The notes below the pieces were generated by a model. That model was not told where the DNA came from. It did no database searches and saw only the letters and a program-made list of their open reading frames with translations. 64,000 bases of DNA. Source: Sporichthyaceae bacterium (GTDB lineage: Bacteria > Actinomycetota > Actinomycetes > Sporichthyales > Sporichthyaceae). Every line of letters starts with the position of its first letter. The stretch's first letter is position 1. Below are positions 44,486 through 54,065 of this stretch, one piece after another. The DNA is taken from positions 1 to 64,000 of the forward strand of contig DATASX010000117.1 in NCBI GenBank assembly GCA_036269075.1, read 5' to 3'. The translations under genes were made by a program, and so were the position numbers.

Positions 44486-45780
44486 TCGGCTACCTCCGCA
44501 GCGGCGCGGGCGGCGTGCGGCAGCGCGTCGAGCACGCGGCCGATCGCGGTGTCGTCGTGGGCGGCGGACAGGAACCAGGCCTCGAACGCCGACGGCGGCA
44601 GGTACACGCCGCGGGCGAGCATCTCGTGGAAGAACGCCCCGAAGCGGTCCGTGCGCTGGGTCTTCGCGCCCGCATAGTCGTGCACCGGATCGGCGGTGAA
44701 GAAGATCGAGAACATCGTCCCGGCGAACTGCACGTGATGCTCGACGCCGACCGCGGACAACGCCTCGGAGGCGGCAACCGCGATCACCTCCCCGGCCTTG
44801 GCCAGGTGGTCGTACACCTCGGGGGTAGCACCGCGCAGGGTGGCCAGGCCCGCCGCCATCGCGACGGGGTTCCCGGACAGGGTCCCGGCCTGGTACACGG
44901 GGCCTTCCGGGGCCAGCGCGGACATCACGTCGGCGCGGCCGCCGAAGGCCGCGGCCGGGAAGCCGCCGCCCATGACCTTGCCGAACGTGATCAGGTCCGG
45001 GGCGACGCCCTCAATGCCGAACCAGCCGGCCGGGCCGGCCCGGAAGCCGGTCATGACCTCGTCGGAGATGAACAGGGCGCCGTTCTCGCGGCACAGCCGG
45101 GCCAGCCCGAGCGTGAAGCCTGGGTCCGGCGGGACCACCCCCATGTTCCCGGGCGCGGCCTCGCTGATCACCGCGGCGATCCGGTCGGGATGGGCGGCGA
45201 ACGCGGCGGCGACGGCGTCGAGGTCGTTGTAACGCACCACGACCGTGTCGGCCACGGCGGCACCGGTGATCCCGGCGCCCTCGGGCAACGCGAACGTCGC
45301 CACCCCGGAACCGGCCGCGGCCAGCAGCGAGTCGACGTGGCCGTGGTAGCAGCCGGCGAACTTGATCAGCCCCGGCCGGCCGGTTACCCCGCGGGCCAGG
45401 CGCACCGCGGACATCGTGGCCTCGGTGCCGGAGGAGACGAATCGCAGCCGTTCGACAACCGGGACACGGGCGATGATCGCCTCGGCCAGTTCGACCTCAC
45501 CGGGTGTCGGGGCTCCGAAGGACGTCCCGGACGCAACGGCCGCCTGCACCGCGGCGACCACCCGCGGGTCGGCGTGGCCCAGGATCAGCGGGCCCCAGGA
45601 GCAGACGAGGTCGACGTAGGTGTTGCCGTCCACGTCGACCAGATACGGGCCGTTACCCGAGGCGAAGAACCGTGGTGTGCCCCCGACCGCGCGGAAGGCC
45701 CGCACCGGCGAATTCACCCCACCCGGGGTGACCGCCTGGGCACGTTCGAACAGCGACTCGGAACGGTCAGTGGAACTCAC
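44482..45780 (-). CDS. hemL: Glutamate-1-semialdehyde 2,1-aminomutase
   Basis: A 432-residue PLP enzyme that makes 5-aminolevulinate in the C5 heme pathway. Key segments are [51 protein letters not shown] and [18 protein letters not shown], with the Schiff-base Lys in the last. GTG 45780 gives the usual N-terminus ([21 protein letters not shown]). It heads the operon hemL, histidine phosphatase, ccdA, resB, ccsB, linking heme supply to cytochrome c assembly. Confidence 0.96.
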   Translation of the reverse strand: MSSTDRSESLFERAQAVTPGGVNSPVRAFRAVGGTPRFFASGNGPYLVDVDGNTYVDLVCSWGPLILGHADPRVVAAVQAAVASGTSFGAPTPGEVELAEAIIARVPVVERLRFVSSGTEATMSAVRLARGVTGRPGLIKFAGCYHGHVDSLLAAAGSGVATFALPEGAGITGAAVADTVVVRYNDLDAVAAAFAAHPDRIAAVISEAAPGNMGVVPPDPGFTLGLARLCRENGALFISDEVMTGFRAGPAGWFGIEGVAPDLITFGKVMGGGFPAAAFGGRADVMSALAPEGPVYQAGTLSGNPVAMAAGLATLRGATPEVYDHLAKAGEVIAVAASEALSAVGVEHHVQFAGTMFSIFFTADPVHDYAGAKTQRTDRFGAFFHEMLARGVYLPPSAFEAWFLSAAHDDTAIGRVLDALPHAARAAAEVAE

Positions 45781-45837
45781 CCGGCAATGGTCTCAAACCA
45801 CCAGGAGTGGTCCGCACCACCGCGGCCCGCGAGGACC

Positions 45838-46530
45838 TCAGTACAGCGCGGCCAGCGCCGCCGAGGCGGTCGCCCGGAACTGCTCGACCGGGGCGTCGGC
45901 GCGGTCGCCGACCAGCACGAGGTGCAGCACCATCACGCTGTTGCCGCGCTTTCCGACCGCGAACAGGTTGGTCGCGTGGTCGAAGCCGGCGGGCGGGACG
46001 GTGAAGACGCCGTAGACGGTCGGGTCGGTCGCCGTGCCGCCGGAGGCGTAGCGGGCCCAACTGGCGCTGCGCTTGCCGCCCCGGTACGCAGGGATGTCCA
46101 TGTTCAGCCACTGCTGGTAGCAGGCCTGGATCTTGGCCTGCAGCTTGGTGACCAGGGCGTCGGCCGACGCGGTGTCGGACAGGACACTGACCAACTCCTC
46201 GGCGGCGACCTTCGACTTGCCGAAGTACGCGCGGTTGCCGGTGTCGGAGGAGTCGAAGACACCGTCGAGGCAGAAGGGGGCCTTGGCGGGCGTGCCGCTG
46301 TTGACCGGGCCCTCCGTCCAGGAGCCGAAGCGCGCGCCTTGCGGCATCGCCGCCGCGGCCACGTAGTTGGGTCCGTTGGGAGCCGCGACCGCCGCCGCCG
46401 TCGAGTGGTTGGCCTCGGAGGCCGACGACGGGACACCGAGCCCCGTGATCACCCCCGCGATCGCCGTACCGGCAGCCAGAAAGCCCACCCCAATTGTCCG
46501 GCCGCGACCGGGCACGCGCTGCGTCGTCAA
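45838..46530 (-). CDS. Putative exported protein of unknown function
   Basis: A 230-residue protein with an N-terminal hydrophobic segment (TIGVGFLAAGTAIAGVITGLG) acting as signal or anchor, then a globular domain with two Cys (PFCLDGVF, IQACYQQW). No family is recognised. TTG 46530 is chosen because GGAGG lies 8 nt upstream; a GTG at 46539 would abut that site. Confidence 0.65.
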   Translation of the reverse strand: MTTQRVPGRGRTIGVGFLAAGTAIAGVITGLGVPSSASEANHSTAAAVAAPNGPNYVAAAAMPQGARFGSWTEGPVNSGTPAKAPFCLDGVFDSSDTGNRAYFGKSKVAAEELVSVLSDTASADALVTKLQAKIQACYQQWLNMDIPAYRGGKRSASWARYASGGTATDPTVYGVFTVPPAGFDHATNLFAVGKRGNSVMVLHLVLVGDRADAPVEQFRATASAALAALY

Positions 46531-46929
46531 GCCAGGCACCTCCTCGTGCGAGTTCTTGCTCGGCGCGATCGGCCCGGTCCGCGTACCCCGGGTGTGGACG
46601 GGCACGGCAAGCCGGCCGAACGCGGCCTCACGGCTTGGACGCCGCTGCGGTCGATTTGGTTGCGTTGGGGACAAACAATGACCCATTCGGCCGCAGTGCA
46701 CATTTTCGGCCTCCCGAACGTGAATCGACTCCGCCCGGCGTGTGCCAGTTCGTCCTGCTGTGTCCATTCTCGGACTCAGTTCGTTACGAACTGTGCCTTA
46801 TGTGCCGAGTCCGACACGCGACCCGACACCGGAATTTGCCGACTTCGTGCCTGATGCGAACTCGTCCGCGGCGGTTCGCCCGCCGCAGCGGACCGCGACC
46901 GGCCGGCCCCTCCATCGGCGAACACTACG
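46531..46929. other. Intergenic region with a near-perfect palindrome
   Basis: About 400 bp with no convincing gene. It holds promoters for the flanking divergent genes. CAGTTCGT-T-ACGAACTG at 46777-46793 is a perfect 8-bp inverted repeat around one base, typical of a dimeric repressor site. A wider CGGACTC/GAGTCCG pair (46771-46777 and 46807-46813) surrounds it. Confidence 0.6.
46777..46793. promoter_or_regulatory. Candidate operator palindrome
   Basis: CAGTTCGT-T-ACGAACTG, an exact inverted repeat located about 150 bp before the GIDE-like gene and about 250 bp before the exported-protein gene on the other strand. Confidence 0.45.
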
Positions 46930-47715
46930 GTGGTCGGCGTGCAGGTCACGATCGGTTTGATTCTCGTTCTCGTCGGTGCGTTCCTCTCGATCATCGGGAC
47001 TCTCGGCGCGATCGGCGCGGGGCTGCAGTTGCGGCTGCTGCCAGGCCGGAAAGTGCTGCCGCTCGGCGACCTGCGCAAGGCCCGGGCCGGTGGGCGGGTG
47101 GTGGTGCGCGGAACCGTGGCACCGGGACCCGGCGGGACGCTGCGCGCACCGCTGTCCGGCCGGGAGTGCGTCTGGTACCTGGCCAGCCAGTCGGCCACCG
47201 ACGGGACGACCCGCGACACCGTGGAGTCGTTCGCCGCTTCCCCATTCGCCTTGGTCGACGCGGCCGGCGCCCGGGTGCTGGTCGGCCCGCGCTGCCCGGC
47301 ACTGGAGCAGATCGCGCCGTCGTGGCGGGCCGAGCGGACCGACGGGCACCCCTGGTTCGACCGGGCCCCGAACTCGGCCGGAGCGGTCGAGGTGCTGGAG
47401 TTCGTGCTCACCGGTGGCGAGGACCTGTTGGCCGCCGGCGACCTCGCCGACCCCGCCGGGGCAGCCGCGCTGACCGGCGACGTGGCCCTCTCGGCGGGCG
47501 GCGACGCAGCTGCCCTGGGCGACCCGGCCGCCCGCAGGTGGCGGCGCGACCTCGCACTGGCCGTTGCCGGCTTCCTGTTGATCGCCTGCGGGGCGGCGAT
47601 CCTGAGCGTCTCGGACCAGCGCCCGCACAAGCTCGTCGGCGCCGCGCCCCACAAGATGACGACCTTGGGCTTGCTCAGCCCAGGCGACGGGCGACCTCGA
47701 GTGCCCAGTAGGTGA
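46930..47715 (+). CDS. Membrane protein with two terminal helices (GIDE-like layout)
   Basis: A 261-residue protein. An N-terminal helix ([25 protein letters not shown]) and a C-terminal helix ([20 protein letters not shown], about 216-235) flank a soluble beta-rich domain ([30 protein letters not shown]). The layout recalls the GIDE domain seen in bacterial and MUL1-type proteins. The start may be GTG 46930 or GTG 46939. The last 41 nt overlap hemB on the other strand, an unusually long convergent overlap. Confidence 0.65.
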   Translation: MVGVQVTIGLILVLVGAFLSIIGTLGAIGAGLQLRLLPGRKVLPLGDLRKARAGGRVVVRGTVAPGPGGTLRAPLSGRECVWYLASQSATDGTTRDTVESFAASPFALVDAAGARVLVGPRCPALEQIAPSWRAERTDGHPWFDRAPNSAGAVEVLEFVLTGGEDLLAAGDLADPAGAAALTGDVALSAGGDAAALGDPAARRWRRDLALAVAGFLLIACGAAILSVSDQRPHKLVGAAPHKMTTLGLLSPGDGRPRVPSR

Positions 47716-48658
47716 GCACGATGTCGGCCCCGGCCCGCCGGATCGAGCGCAGCGACTCCTCGATGGCGCGTTCGCGGTCCAAGTATCCGGCCTTCGCAGC
47801 GGCCTCGATCATCGAGTACTCCCCCGAGACCTGGTAGGCCGCCACCGGGATGTCGACGGCGTCGCGGACCTGCCACACCACGTCGAGGTAGCCCAGCGCC
47901 GGCTTGACCATGACCAGGTCCGCGCCCTCCGCGACGTCCAGCAGCACCTCGCGCAGGGCCTCGCGGCCGTTGCCCGGGTCCTGCTGGTAGGCCCGCCGAT
48001 CGCCGTCGAGGCTGGACTCGACCGCGTCGCGGAAGGGGCCGTAGAACGCCGAGGCGAACTTGGCCGAGTAGGCCAGCAGCGCGACGTCGGTGAACCCGGC
48101 CGCGTCGAGTTCGGCTCGTACGTAGCCGATCTGGCCGTCCATCATCCCCGAGGGCCCGAGCACGTGGGCGCCCGCGCGGGCCTGGGCGAGCGCTACTTGG
48201 GCGTAGCGCTCGAGGGTCGCGTCGTTGTCCACGCCACCGTCCGGACCGAGCACCCCGCAGTGGCCGTGGTCGGTGAACTCGTCCAGGCACAGGTCGGCCA
48301 TCAGCACGGTCGAGTCGCCGAGTTCGGCCCGCAGGTCGCGCAGCGCGACGTTGAGCACGCCGCCCTCTGCGTCGGCCCCGGAGCCGGTGGCGTCCTTGTG
48401 CGTCGGGATCCCGAACAGCATCAGCCCGCCGACCCCGGCCTCGACCGCCTCGACCGCGGCCTTGCGCAGCGAGTCCGCCGAGTGCTGCACGACGCCGGGC
48501 ATCGAGGCGATCGGCGTCGGCTCGCCGGCGCCTTCCTTGACGAACATCGGCAGCACCAGGTGCCGCGGCTCCAGGGAGGTCTCCGCGGTCAGCCGACGCA
48601 GCGCCGCCGTCCGCCGCAGCCGACGCATCCGCACCGCCGGAAATCCGCCCTGGGTCAT
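47675..48658 (-). CDS. hemB: Delta-aminolevulinic acid dehydratase (porphobilinogen synthase)
   Basis: A 327-residue enzyme that condenses two ALA molecules to porphobilinogen. The metal site region [31 protein letters not shown] retains only part of the Cys set seen in zinc enzymes. The Schiff-base lysines lie in [20 protein letters not shown] and [17 protein letters not shown] 48658 fits a leaderless start, 6 nt after a TAGGCT box; an upstream TTG (48664) is less likely. It lies downstream of the hemD-type gene on the same strand, separated by palindrome E. Confidence 0.96.
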   Translation of the reverse strand: MTQGGFPAVRMRRLRRTAALRRLTAETSLEPRHLVLPMFVKEGAGEPTPIASMPGVVQHSADSLRKAAVEAVEAGVGGLMLFGIPTHKDATGSGADAEGGVLNVALRDLRAELGDSTVLMADLCLDEFTDHGHCGVLGPDGGVDNDATLERYAQVALAQARAGAHVLGPSGMMDGQIGYVRAELDAAGFTDVALLAYSAKFASAFYGPFRDAVESSLDGDRRAYQQDPGNGREALREVLLDVAEGADLVMVKPALGYLDVVWQVRDAVDIPVAAYQVSGEYSMIEAAAKAGYLDRERAIEESLRSIRRAGADIVLTYWALEVARRLG

Positions 48659-48664
48659 GTCCAA

Positions 48665-48670
48665 AGCCTA
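48665..48670 (-). promoter_or_regulatory. TAGGCT -10 box of leaderless hemB
   Basis: TAGGCT (minus strand) followed by 6 nt and ATG, with no ribosome site. hemB therefore has its own promoter in addition to any read-through from the upstream heme genes. Confidence 0.6.
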
Positions 48671-48739
48671 GGTCGCGCGTCGAGGCCGTGAGGCCGCTGG
48701 GCTTGCGGTCGTCGACGGTTATCCATGCTTGTCAGCGCT

Positions 48740-48783
48740 TGTCCCTGCCTGTCGGTCGTTATAACGACCGACAGGCAGGGACA
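48740..48783. repeat. Palindromic repeat copy E (diverged)
   Basis: A perfect 44-nt palindrome without a spacer (arm TGTCCCTGCCTGTCGGTCGT plus TA). It shares CTGCCTGTC and an outer AAGT edge with copies A and B. An outer GTCGAC pair (about 48712 and 48787) also matches. It lies between hemB and the cobA/hemD gene. Confidence 0.85.
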
Positions 48784-48816
48784 AAAGTCGACGACTGCAA
48801 ACCACCCGGACGGCGC

Positions 48817-50466
48817 TCAGCGCCGGCGGCGGACCGCCGTGCGCTTCTCCGACGGCCGAAGGGCGGACTCGCCGGCCTCGACGGCCTCGGCCTGCCGGGA
48901 GGCGCCGTACTCGGCCAGGGCGTCGGCCAGGTCGCGCGCCGAGGGGTTCGGCGCCAGCACGTCGACCCGCAGGCCGTGCTCCTCGGCCGCGGCCGCGGTG
49001 GCCGGGCCGATGCAGGCGATGACCGTCCCGGCGTGCGGCTTGCCGGCGATGCCGACGAGGTTCCGCACCGTCGAGGACGAGGTGAACACGACCGCGTCGA
49101 AGCCGCCGCTCTTGATCGCCTCGCGGACCGGGGCGGGCGGCGGGGCGGCGCGCACGGTCCGGTACGCGGTGACGTCGTCGACCTCCCAACCCAGCTCGAT
49201 CAGGCCGGCCACCAGGGTCTCGGTGGCGATGTCGGCGCGGGGCAGGAAGACGCGGTTGATCGGGTCGAAGACCTCGTCGAACGGCGGCCAGTCGGCCAGC
49301 AGACCCTTGGCGGACTGCTCACCGCTGGGCACCAGATCGGCCTTGATGCCCCACGCGGCCAGGTCGGCAGCGGTCTGCTCACCGACTGCGGCGACCTTGA
49401 TCCCGGAGAACGCCCGGGCGTCCAGGCCGTACTCCTCGAACTTCTCCCGCACGGCCTTGACCGCGTTGCGTGAGGTGAACGCGGTCCACTCGTAGCGTCC
49501 GGTGACCAGGCCCTTGATCGCCCGCTCCATCTGCTGCGGGGCCCGCGGCGGCTCGACGGAGATCGTCGGCACCTCCTCGGGCACCGCGCCGAACGAGCGC
49601 AGCCGGGAGACCAGGCCCGCCGACTGGTCCTTGGTGCGCGGCACGAGCACCCGCCAGCCGAACAGCGGCCGGGTCTCGAACCAGGACAGGGTGGCCCGCA
49701 GGTCGACCACGTCGCCGATGACGGTCACCGCAGAGCCGGTCAGCGGCTCGTTCGGCAACGCGTCAGCGACGTCGACCAACACCGAGGCGACAGTGCGCTG
49801 CGCGGTGGTGGTGCCGGCCCAGGTGGTCAGCACCGGGGTGGCCGGGTCGAGACCGGCCTCGATCAGCTTGGCGGCCGCGGTGCGGATCAGGCCCGCGTCG
49901 GAGGAGTTGGTCAGGACCAGCGTCGCGTCCTTGCTGGCCACCGAGAACCAGTCGGTCTTGGGGTCGTGCGCGTCGATGACCCGCACCTCGCGCACGGTGC
50001 GGCTGGTCAGCGGCACGCCCGCGAACGCCGGCACCGCCGACATCGCCGGGACGCCGGGCACGACCTGGAACTCGACACCGGCCTTCACGCAGGCGGCGGC
50101 CTCCTCGGCCAGGCCGACGTGCAGGGCCGGGTCGCCGTCCATCAGACGGACCACGCGGCGGCCACCCTTGGTCGCACCGATGACGGCCTTCGCGCGAGCG
50201 GCCGGGGTCAACACGGCGCCGCTGGGGTCGAACGCGCCGTCGACGACGACGACGTCGGGCGGGCAGCAGGTCAGCAGCTGCTCGCGGGCGTGGTCCCCGA
50301 GCACGACAACCTGGGCCTCGGCCAACAGCTCGGTGGCCGAGACCGTGAGCAGCCCGAGGTCGCCTGGGCCGGCACCGACGAAGGCAACCGTTCCGGACGC
50401 CGTCCTACGCGCCGCGGGGGCCTCGGGTGCAACCGCCTTGACGGGCGCCTTGCGAGTCGGGCTCAT
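48817..50466 (-). CDS. Fused uroporphyrinogen-III methyltransferase/synthase (CobA-HemD)
   Basis: A 549-residue two-domain protein. Residues about 25-265 are a SUMT/CobA-type domain (VAFVGAGPGDLGLLTV, VVVDGAFDPSGAVLTPA, EFQVVPGVPAMSAVPAFAGVPLTSRT). Residues about 285-540 are uroporphyrinogen-III synthase (VLVPRTKDQSAGLVSRLRSFGAVPEEVPTISVEPP, WTAFTSRNAVKAV, VAAVGEQTAADL, ACIGPATAAAAEEHGL). It makes uroporphyrinogen III and could methylate it to precorrin-2. The SUMT part looks diverged (VVVLGDHAREQLL), so methyltransferase activity is less certain. A basic tail ends in RRRR. Confidence 0.9.
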   Translation of the reverse strand: MSPTRKAPVKAVAPEAPAARRTASGTVAFVGAGPGDLGLLTVSATELLAEAQVVVLGDHAREQLLTCCPPDVVVVDGAFDPSGAVLTPAARAKAVIGATKGGRRVVRLMDGDPALHVGLAEEAAACVKAGVEFQVVPGVPAMSAVPAFAGVPLTSRTVREVRVIDAHDPKTDWFSVASKDATLVLTNSSDAGLIRTAAAKLIEAGLDPATPVLTTWAGTTTAQRTVASVLVDVADALPNEPLTGSAVTVIGDVVDLRATLSWFETRPLFGWRVLVPRTKDQSAGLVSRLRSFGAVPEEVPTISVEPPRAPQQMERAIKGLVTGRYEWTAFTSRNAVKAVREKFEEYGLDARAFSGIKVAAVGEQTAADLAAWGIKADLVPSGEQSAKGLLADWPPFDEVFDPINRVFLPRADIATETLVAGLIELGWEVDDVTAYRTVRAAPPPAPVREAIKSGGFDAVVFTSSSTVRNLVGIAGKPHAGTVIACIGPATAAAAEEHGLRVDVLAPNPSARDLADALAEYGASRQAEAVEAGESALRPSEKRTAVRRRR

Positions 50467-50542
50467 CTGTCGTACTCCGTTCCGGAGTGGCTCGGTGCGG
50501 GTCGGAAAGCGTGTGCGGCCGGCAGCGGTCTCAATCGCTGCC

Positions 50543-51505
50543 TCATCCCGGTTCTCGCTCGGCCGGCGGGCGCTCGGCCATGAGGTCCGCCGCACCCTCG
50601 GCGAGCATCTCCTCGGCCAACTTGCGGGCCAGGGAATCCGCGTCGGTCAAGGGCCCGGTGGTCGACAGCTTCACGCTGTGCGACCCGTCCGGGGCGCAGA
50701 CGATTGCCCGGAGGTAGATCTCGGCCTCGTACTCCTCGTCGCCCTCGGCCGCCTCACCCAGCGCGCCGACCGGCGCGGAGCAGCCAGCCTCCAAGGTGGC
50801 CAGGACCGTGCGCTCGGCGTCGACCACGGCCCGGGTGTCCGGGTCCTCCAGGGCGGCGAGCAGTGCGAACAGTTCCGTGGCGGCGGCATCGTTCGGCTCG
50901 CGGCACTCGATCGCCAGCGCGCCCTGCCCGGGGGCCGGGAGCATCTGCAGCGGGTCGATCACCTCGGAGATCTCCTCGTCGCGACCCAGGCGCAGCAGGC
51001 CTGCGCGCGCGACCACTACCCCGTCCAACGTGCCTGCGGCGACCATCCGCAGCCGGGTGTCGACGTTGCCGCGGATCGGGACGACCTCCAGCCCGAAGCC
51101 GAGCGCGGCCAGTTGCGCGGCACGCCGCGGCGAGCCGGTGCCGATCCGCGAACCGGGCCGCAGCTCGCCCAGCGTCAGCCCGCGCGTGACGAGTGCGTCG
51201 CGCGGGTCGGTGCGCTGCGGCACCGCGGCGACGACCAGGCCGGGGGCCGGTTGGGTCGGCAGGTCCTTCAACGAGTGCACAGCGAAGTCGATCTCGCCGC
51301 GCAGCAGGGCCTCGCGCAGCGCCCCCACGAACACCCCGGTGCCGCCGATGCGGTCCAGCGGCTCGGCGGAGCTGTCCCCGGCGGTGCTGATCCGGACCAG
51401 CTCGACCGCTCGGCCGGTGGCCGCCGTGACCGCGTTCGCGACGTCCTCGGCCTGGGCGAGGGCCAGCGCACTGCCCCGAGTGCCCAGCCGCAGCACCGCC
51501 GTCAC
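50543..51505 (-). CDS. hemC: Porphobilinogen deaminase
   Basis: A 320-residue enzyme that links four porphobilinogens into hydroxymethylbilane. RLGTRGSALALAQAEDVA opens the chain. KDLPTQPAPGL and GTGSPRRAAQLAAL line the active site. The cofactor cysteine is in LEAGCSAPVGAL. ATG 51505 overlaps the hemA stop by 4 nt, which shows tight coupling in rex-hemA-hemC. Confidence 0.96.
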   Translation of the reverse strand: MTAVLRLGTRGSALALAQAEDVANAVTAATGRAVELVRISTAGDSSAEPLDRIGGTGVFVGALREALLRGEIDFAVHSLKDLPTQPAPGLVVAAVPQRTDPRDALVTRGLTLGELRPGSRIGTGSPRRAAQLAALGFGLEVVPIRGNVDTRLRMVAAGTLDGVVVARAGLLRLGRDEEISEVIDPLQMLPAPGQGALAIECREPNDAAATELFALLAALEDPDTRAVVDAERTVLATLEAGCSAPVGALGEAAEGDEEYEAEIYLRAIVCAPDGSHSVKLSTTGPLTDADSLARKLAEEMLAEGAADLMAERPPAEREPG

Positions 51506-52860
51506 AGCAGCCCCAAACCGGAGCCGGGTGGGATCGCCGCGAGGTCGGCCTCGGCGATGTCCTCGGCCGCGAGATCGGCGCGGGTGACGGCCTCGACGGC
51601 GTTGCGGTCCAGGTCGAACAGTTCGCGCAGTGCGGCCGCGTAGGCGTGGCCGTCCGGCCCACTGGCCAGTTCCTTGACCCGCACGGTCGGGCCGTGCAGC
51701 AACTTGTCGACCACCCGCCGCACGGCACGGGTGATCTCCTCGCGAGCTCGCGGGTCCAGGTCGGGCAACCGCCCGGAAAGTCGGAGCATCTCGGCGGAGA
51801 CGACGTCGTCGGCCATCGTGCGCAGCGCGGCGACAGTGGGGGCCACGTGGGAGGCCCGCTGCTCGGCGGCGTGTACCGCCACCTCGGCCGCGACGATCCG
51901 ACGCGCGGCCTCGACCTCGGCCGGGCTACCGCCCGCTGTCTCGTCGTCGGCCAGCGTGTTCAGGTCGATCAGCCGCAGGCCAGGCAGTTCCGCTGCGCTC
52001 GGGTCGATGTCGCGCGGCATCGCCAGGTCGATCGCCACCAGCCGGCCCCGCGGGTGTCGGGCGAGCGCGGCGGAGAGTTCGGCAACGCCGATGACCTGCT
52101 CGGTGGCCCCGGTACAGCAGACCACCAGGTCGACCTCGGCCAGCGCGCCCGGGACCTCGCCCAGCGGGATGGCACGACCACCCAGCTCCCGGGCCAGGTG
52201 CTCGGCGCGGGCGTGGGTCCGGTTGGCGATCAGCAGTTCGCCGACGCCGGCCCGGTGCAGCGACGTCGCGGCCAGCGCGCTCATCGAACCGGCGCCGACG
52301 ACCACGGCGCGGCGACCGGCCAGGCCGCCCAGCGCACTGCCGGCCTGCTCGAGCGCGACCCCGACCAACGACCGCCCAGCCGCGCCGATGCCGGTGGAGG
52401 TGCGGGTCAGCTTGCCGACCCGAAGCGCGTGCTGCACCAGCTCGTTCAGCACCCGACCGGCCGTGCCCAGCTCCTGCGCCTGCGCCAGGGCCGAACGGAC
52501 CTGCCCGACGATCTGGCTCTCGCCGACGACCATCGAGTCCAGGCCTGCGGCCACCGAGAACAGGTGCTGGACGGCGCGGTCCTCGTAGTGCACGTAGAGG
52601 TGCGGCCGCAGCTCCTCCAGGCCCAGCCCGCTGTGCCGGCACAGCAGCTCGGAGAGGTCGGCCAGGCCGCCGTGGAACTTGTCGACCTCGGCGTAGAGCT
52701 CCACCCGGTTGCAGGTGGACAGCACCGCGATCTCCAGGACGTGCTCGGCCGCCGCGGCGTCGGTCATCAGCTTGACCAGCGCGTCGCCGCCGATCGTGAC
52801 CCGCTCCAGCAGGCTCACCGGACCGGTCCGGTGCGACAACCCCATCACCAACACACTCAC
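51502..52860 (-). CDS. hemA: Glutamyl-tRNA reductase
   Basis: A 452-residue enzyme that commits glutamyl-tRNA to heme synthesis. The catalytic Cys is in AVLSTCNRVELYAEV, with VAAGLDSMVVGESQIVGQVRSAL and the NADPH loop VVVGAGSMSALAATSL. The C-terminal dimerisation helix ends in a 30-residue Ala/Asp-rich tail. GTG 52860 overlaps the rex stop by 4 nt. Co-transcription with rex places heme synthesis under redox control, as known in Streptomyces. Confidence 0.96.
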   Translation of the reverse strand: MSVLVMGLSHRTGPVSLLERVTIGGDALVKLMTDAAAAEHVLEIAVLSTCNRVELYAEVDKFHGGLADLSELLCRHSGLGLEELRPHLYVHYEDRAVQHLFSVAAGLDSMVVGESQIVGQVRSALAQAQELGTAGRVLNELVQHALRVGKLTRTSTGIGAAGRSLVGVALEQAGSALGGLAGRRAVVVGAGSMSALAATSLHRAGVGELLIANRTHARAEHLARELGGRAIPLGEVPGALAEVDLVVCCTGATEQVIGVAELSAALARHPRGRLVAIDLAMPRDIDPSAAELPGLRLIDLNTLADDETAGGSPAEVEAARRIVAAEVAVHAAEQRASHVAPTVAALRTMADDVVSAEMLRLSGRLPDLDPRAREEITRAVRRVVDKLLHGPTVRVKELASGPDGHAYAAALRELFDLDRNAVEAVTRADLAAEDIAEADLAAIPPGSGLGLL

Positions 52861-53630
52861 GGTGTCACCACCGCCGGCTCGGCGGCCGTGCGTTCCGGCT
52901 TGGTGCGGGTCCGCCCGGACGGCAGTTGCGGAGCCATCGCCTTGCGTTGTGCGTGGCAGGCCAGGATCTGCAGCTCCAAGGAGAGGTCCACCTTCCGCAC
53001 GTCGACGCCGGGCGGGACGGTGAGCAGGATCGGGGCGAAGTTCAGGATGCTCGTCACACCGGCCTCGACCAGCCGGTCGCACACCGCCTGCGCCGCACCA
53101 GCCGGCGTGGCGATCACGCCGATGGACACCCCGCGGGCGGCCACCAGGTGTTCGAGATCGGCCAACGACTCGACCCGCACCCCGGCCAGGCTCTCCCCGA
53201 TCCGATCGGGATCGGCGTCGATCAGCGCCGCGATCCGGAACCCGCGCGAGGAAAATCCCGCGTAGTTCGCCAGCGCGTGGCCCAGCGACCCGATACCCAC
53301 GATTGCGACGGCCCAGTCCTGGGTCAAACCGAGTTCGCGGGAGATCTGGCGGACCAGGTACTCGACGTCGTAGCCGACCCCCCGGATCCCGTACGAGCCG
53401 AGATAGGACAGGTCCTTGCGCAGCTTGGCGGAGTTGACCCCGGTGGCCGCGGCCAGCAACTCGGAAGATACGGTCTGGACCCCCCGTTCGGCGCAGGCCA
53501 GCAGCGCTCGCAGGTACTCCGGCAACCGGGCGACGGTGGCGTCCGGCAGGCCGACCCGTCGGCTGGATCGAGACCTCGGGCGGATGGCGAGAGGGCGCCC
53601 AGTAGCGGCGCCGGCGCGGTTCTCGCTCAC
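52857..53630 (-). CDS. rex: Redox-sensing transcriptional repressor Rex
   Basis: A 257-residue NADH-responsive repressor. The N-terminal winged helix is LPEYLRALLACAERGVQTVSSELLAAATGVNSAKLRKDLSYLGSYGIRGVGYDV. The Rossmann domain is VAIVGIGSLGHALANYAGF. NADH dissociates Rex from respiratory-gene operators. It heads rex-hemA-hemC and has a candidate operator at 53755-53772. It starts at GTG. Confidence 0.96.
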   Translation of the reverse strand: MSENRAGAATGRPLAIRPRSRSSRRVGLPDATVARLPEYLRALLACAERGVQTVSSELLAAATGVNSAKLRKDLSYLGSYGIRGVGYDVEYLVRQISRELGLTQDWAVAIVGIGSLGHALANYAGFSSRGFRIAALIDADPDRIGESLAGVRVESLADLEHLVAARGVSIGVIATPAGAAQAVCDRLVEAGVTSILNFAPILLTVPPGVDVRKVDLSLELQILACHAQRKAMAPQLPSGRTRTKPERTAAEPAVVTP

Positions 53631-53754
53631 CGCGACGCCTGCGTTCGCCTGTGCGAGTCGCAGTTGGCGGGCACTGTGACACTCGTTCGCTCGCTGCGCT
53701 CGTCCACTCGGCCTCCGGTCCGATAACCCTCGGGGCGGACGCCAGAGTAAGCAC

Positions 53755-53772
53755 TTGTGAACACGGGAACAA
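53755..53772. promoter_or_regulatory. Probable Rex operator
   Basis: TTGTGAACACGGGAACAA matches 11 of 14 defined positions of the Rex site TTGTGAA-N4-TTCACAA. The left half is perfect and the right half weaker. It lies about 125 bp upstream of the rex start, as expected for autoregulation of rex-hemA-hemC. Confidence 0.65.
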
Positions 53773-53792
53773 ACTCGCGCGACCCCGTTGTC

Positions 53793-54065
53793 TCAGTATG
53801 TGAGACGGCCTCCGGGGCGCAGGGCGGCCCGCAACCGGTCCGGGTCGACCCGCCAGAAGTCGTGCTGAGCGCCGTCGACCAGGGTGACCGGGATCTGCTC
53901 CCACCAGCGCTTGTACAGCTCGTCGTCGGTCGTGATGTCGATCTCGGTCCACCCGACGCCGAGCTCCGCGGTGACCTCCGCGACCACTGCGGCGGCGACC
54001 TCGCAGAGGTGACAACCCGGTTTCGAGTACAGCGTCACGCGGACCGGCGGACCTTCGGTGGTCAC
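53793..54065 (-). CDS. Glutaredoxin-like (thioredoxin-fold) protein
   Basis: A 90-residue protein with the redox motif YSKPGCHLCEVA (CxxC) and the cis-Pro segment QIPVTLVDG, which fits the DUF836/glutaredoxin-like family common beside actinobacterial rex. GTG 54065 overlaps the stop of the upstream acyl-CoA ligase gene by 4 nt. It ends 21 bp from the Rex operator. Its reductant and target are unknown. Confidence 0.88.
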   Translation of the reverse strand: MTTEGPPVRVTLYSKPGCHLCEVAAAVVAEVTAELGVGWTEIDITTDDELYKRWWEQIPVTLVDGAQHDFWRVDPDRLRAALRPGGRLTY

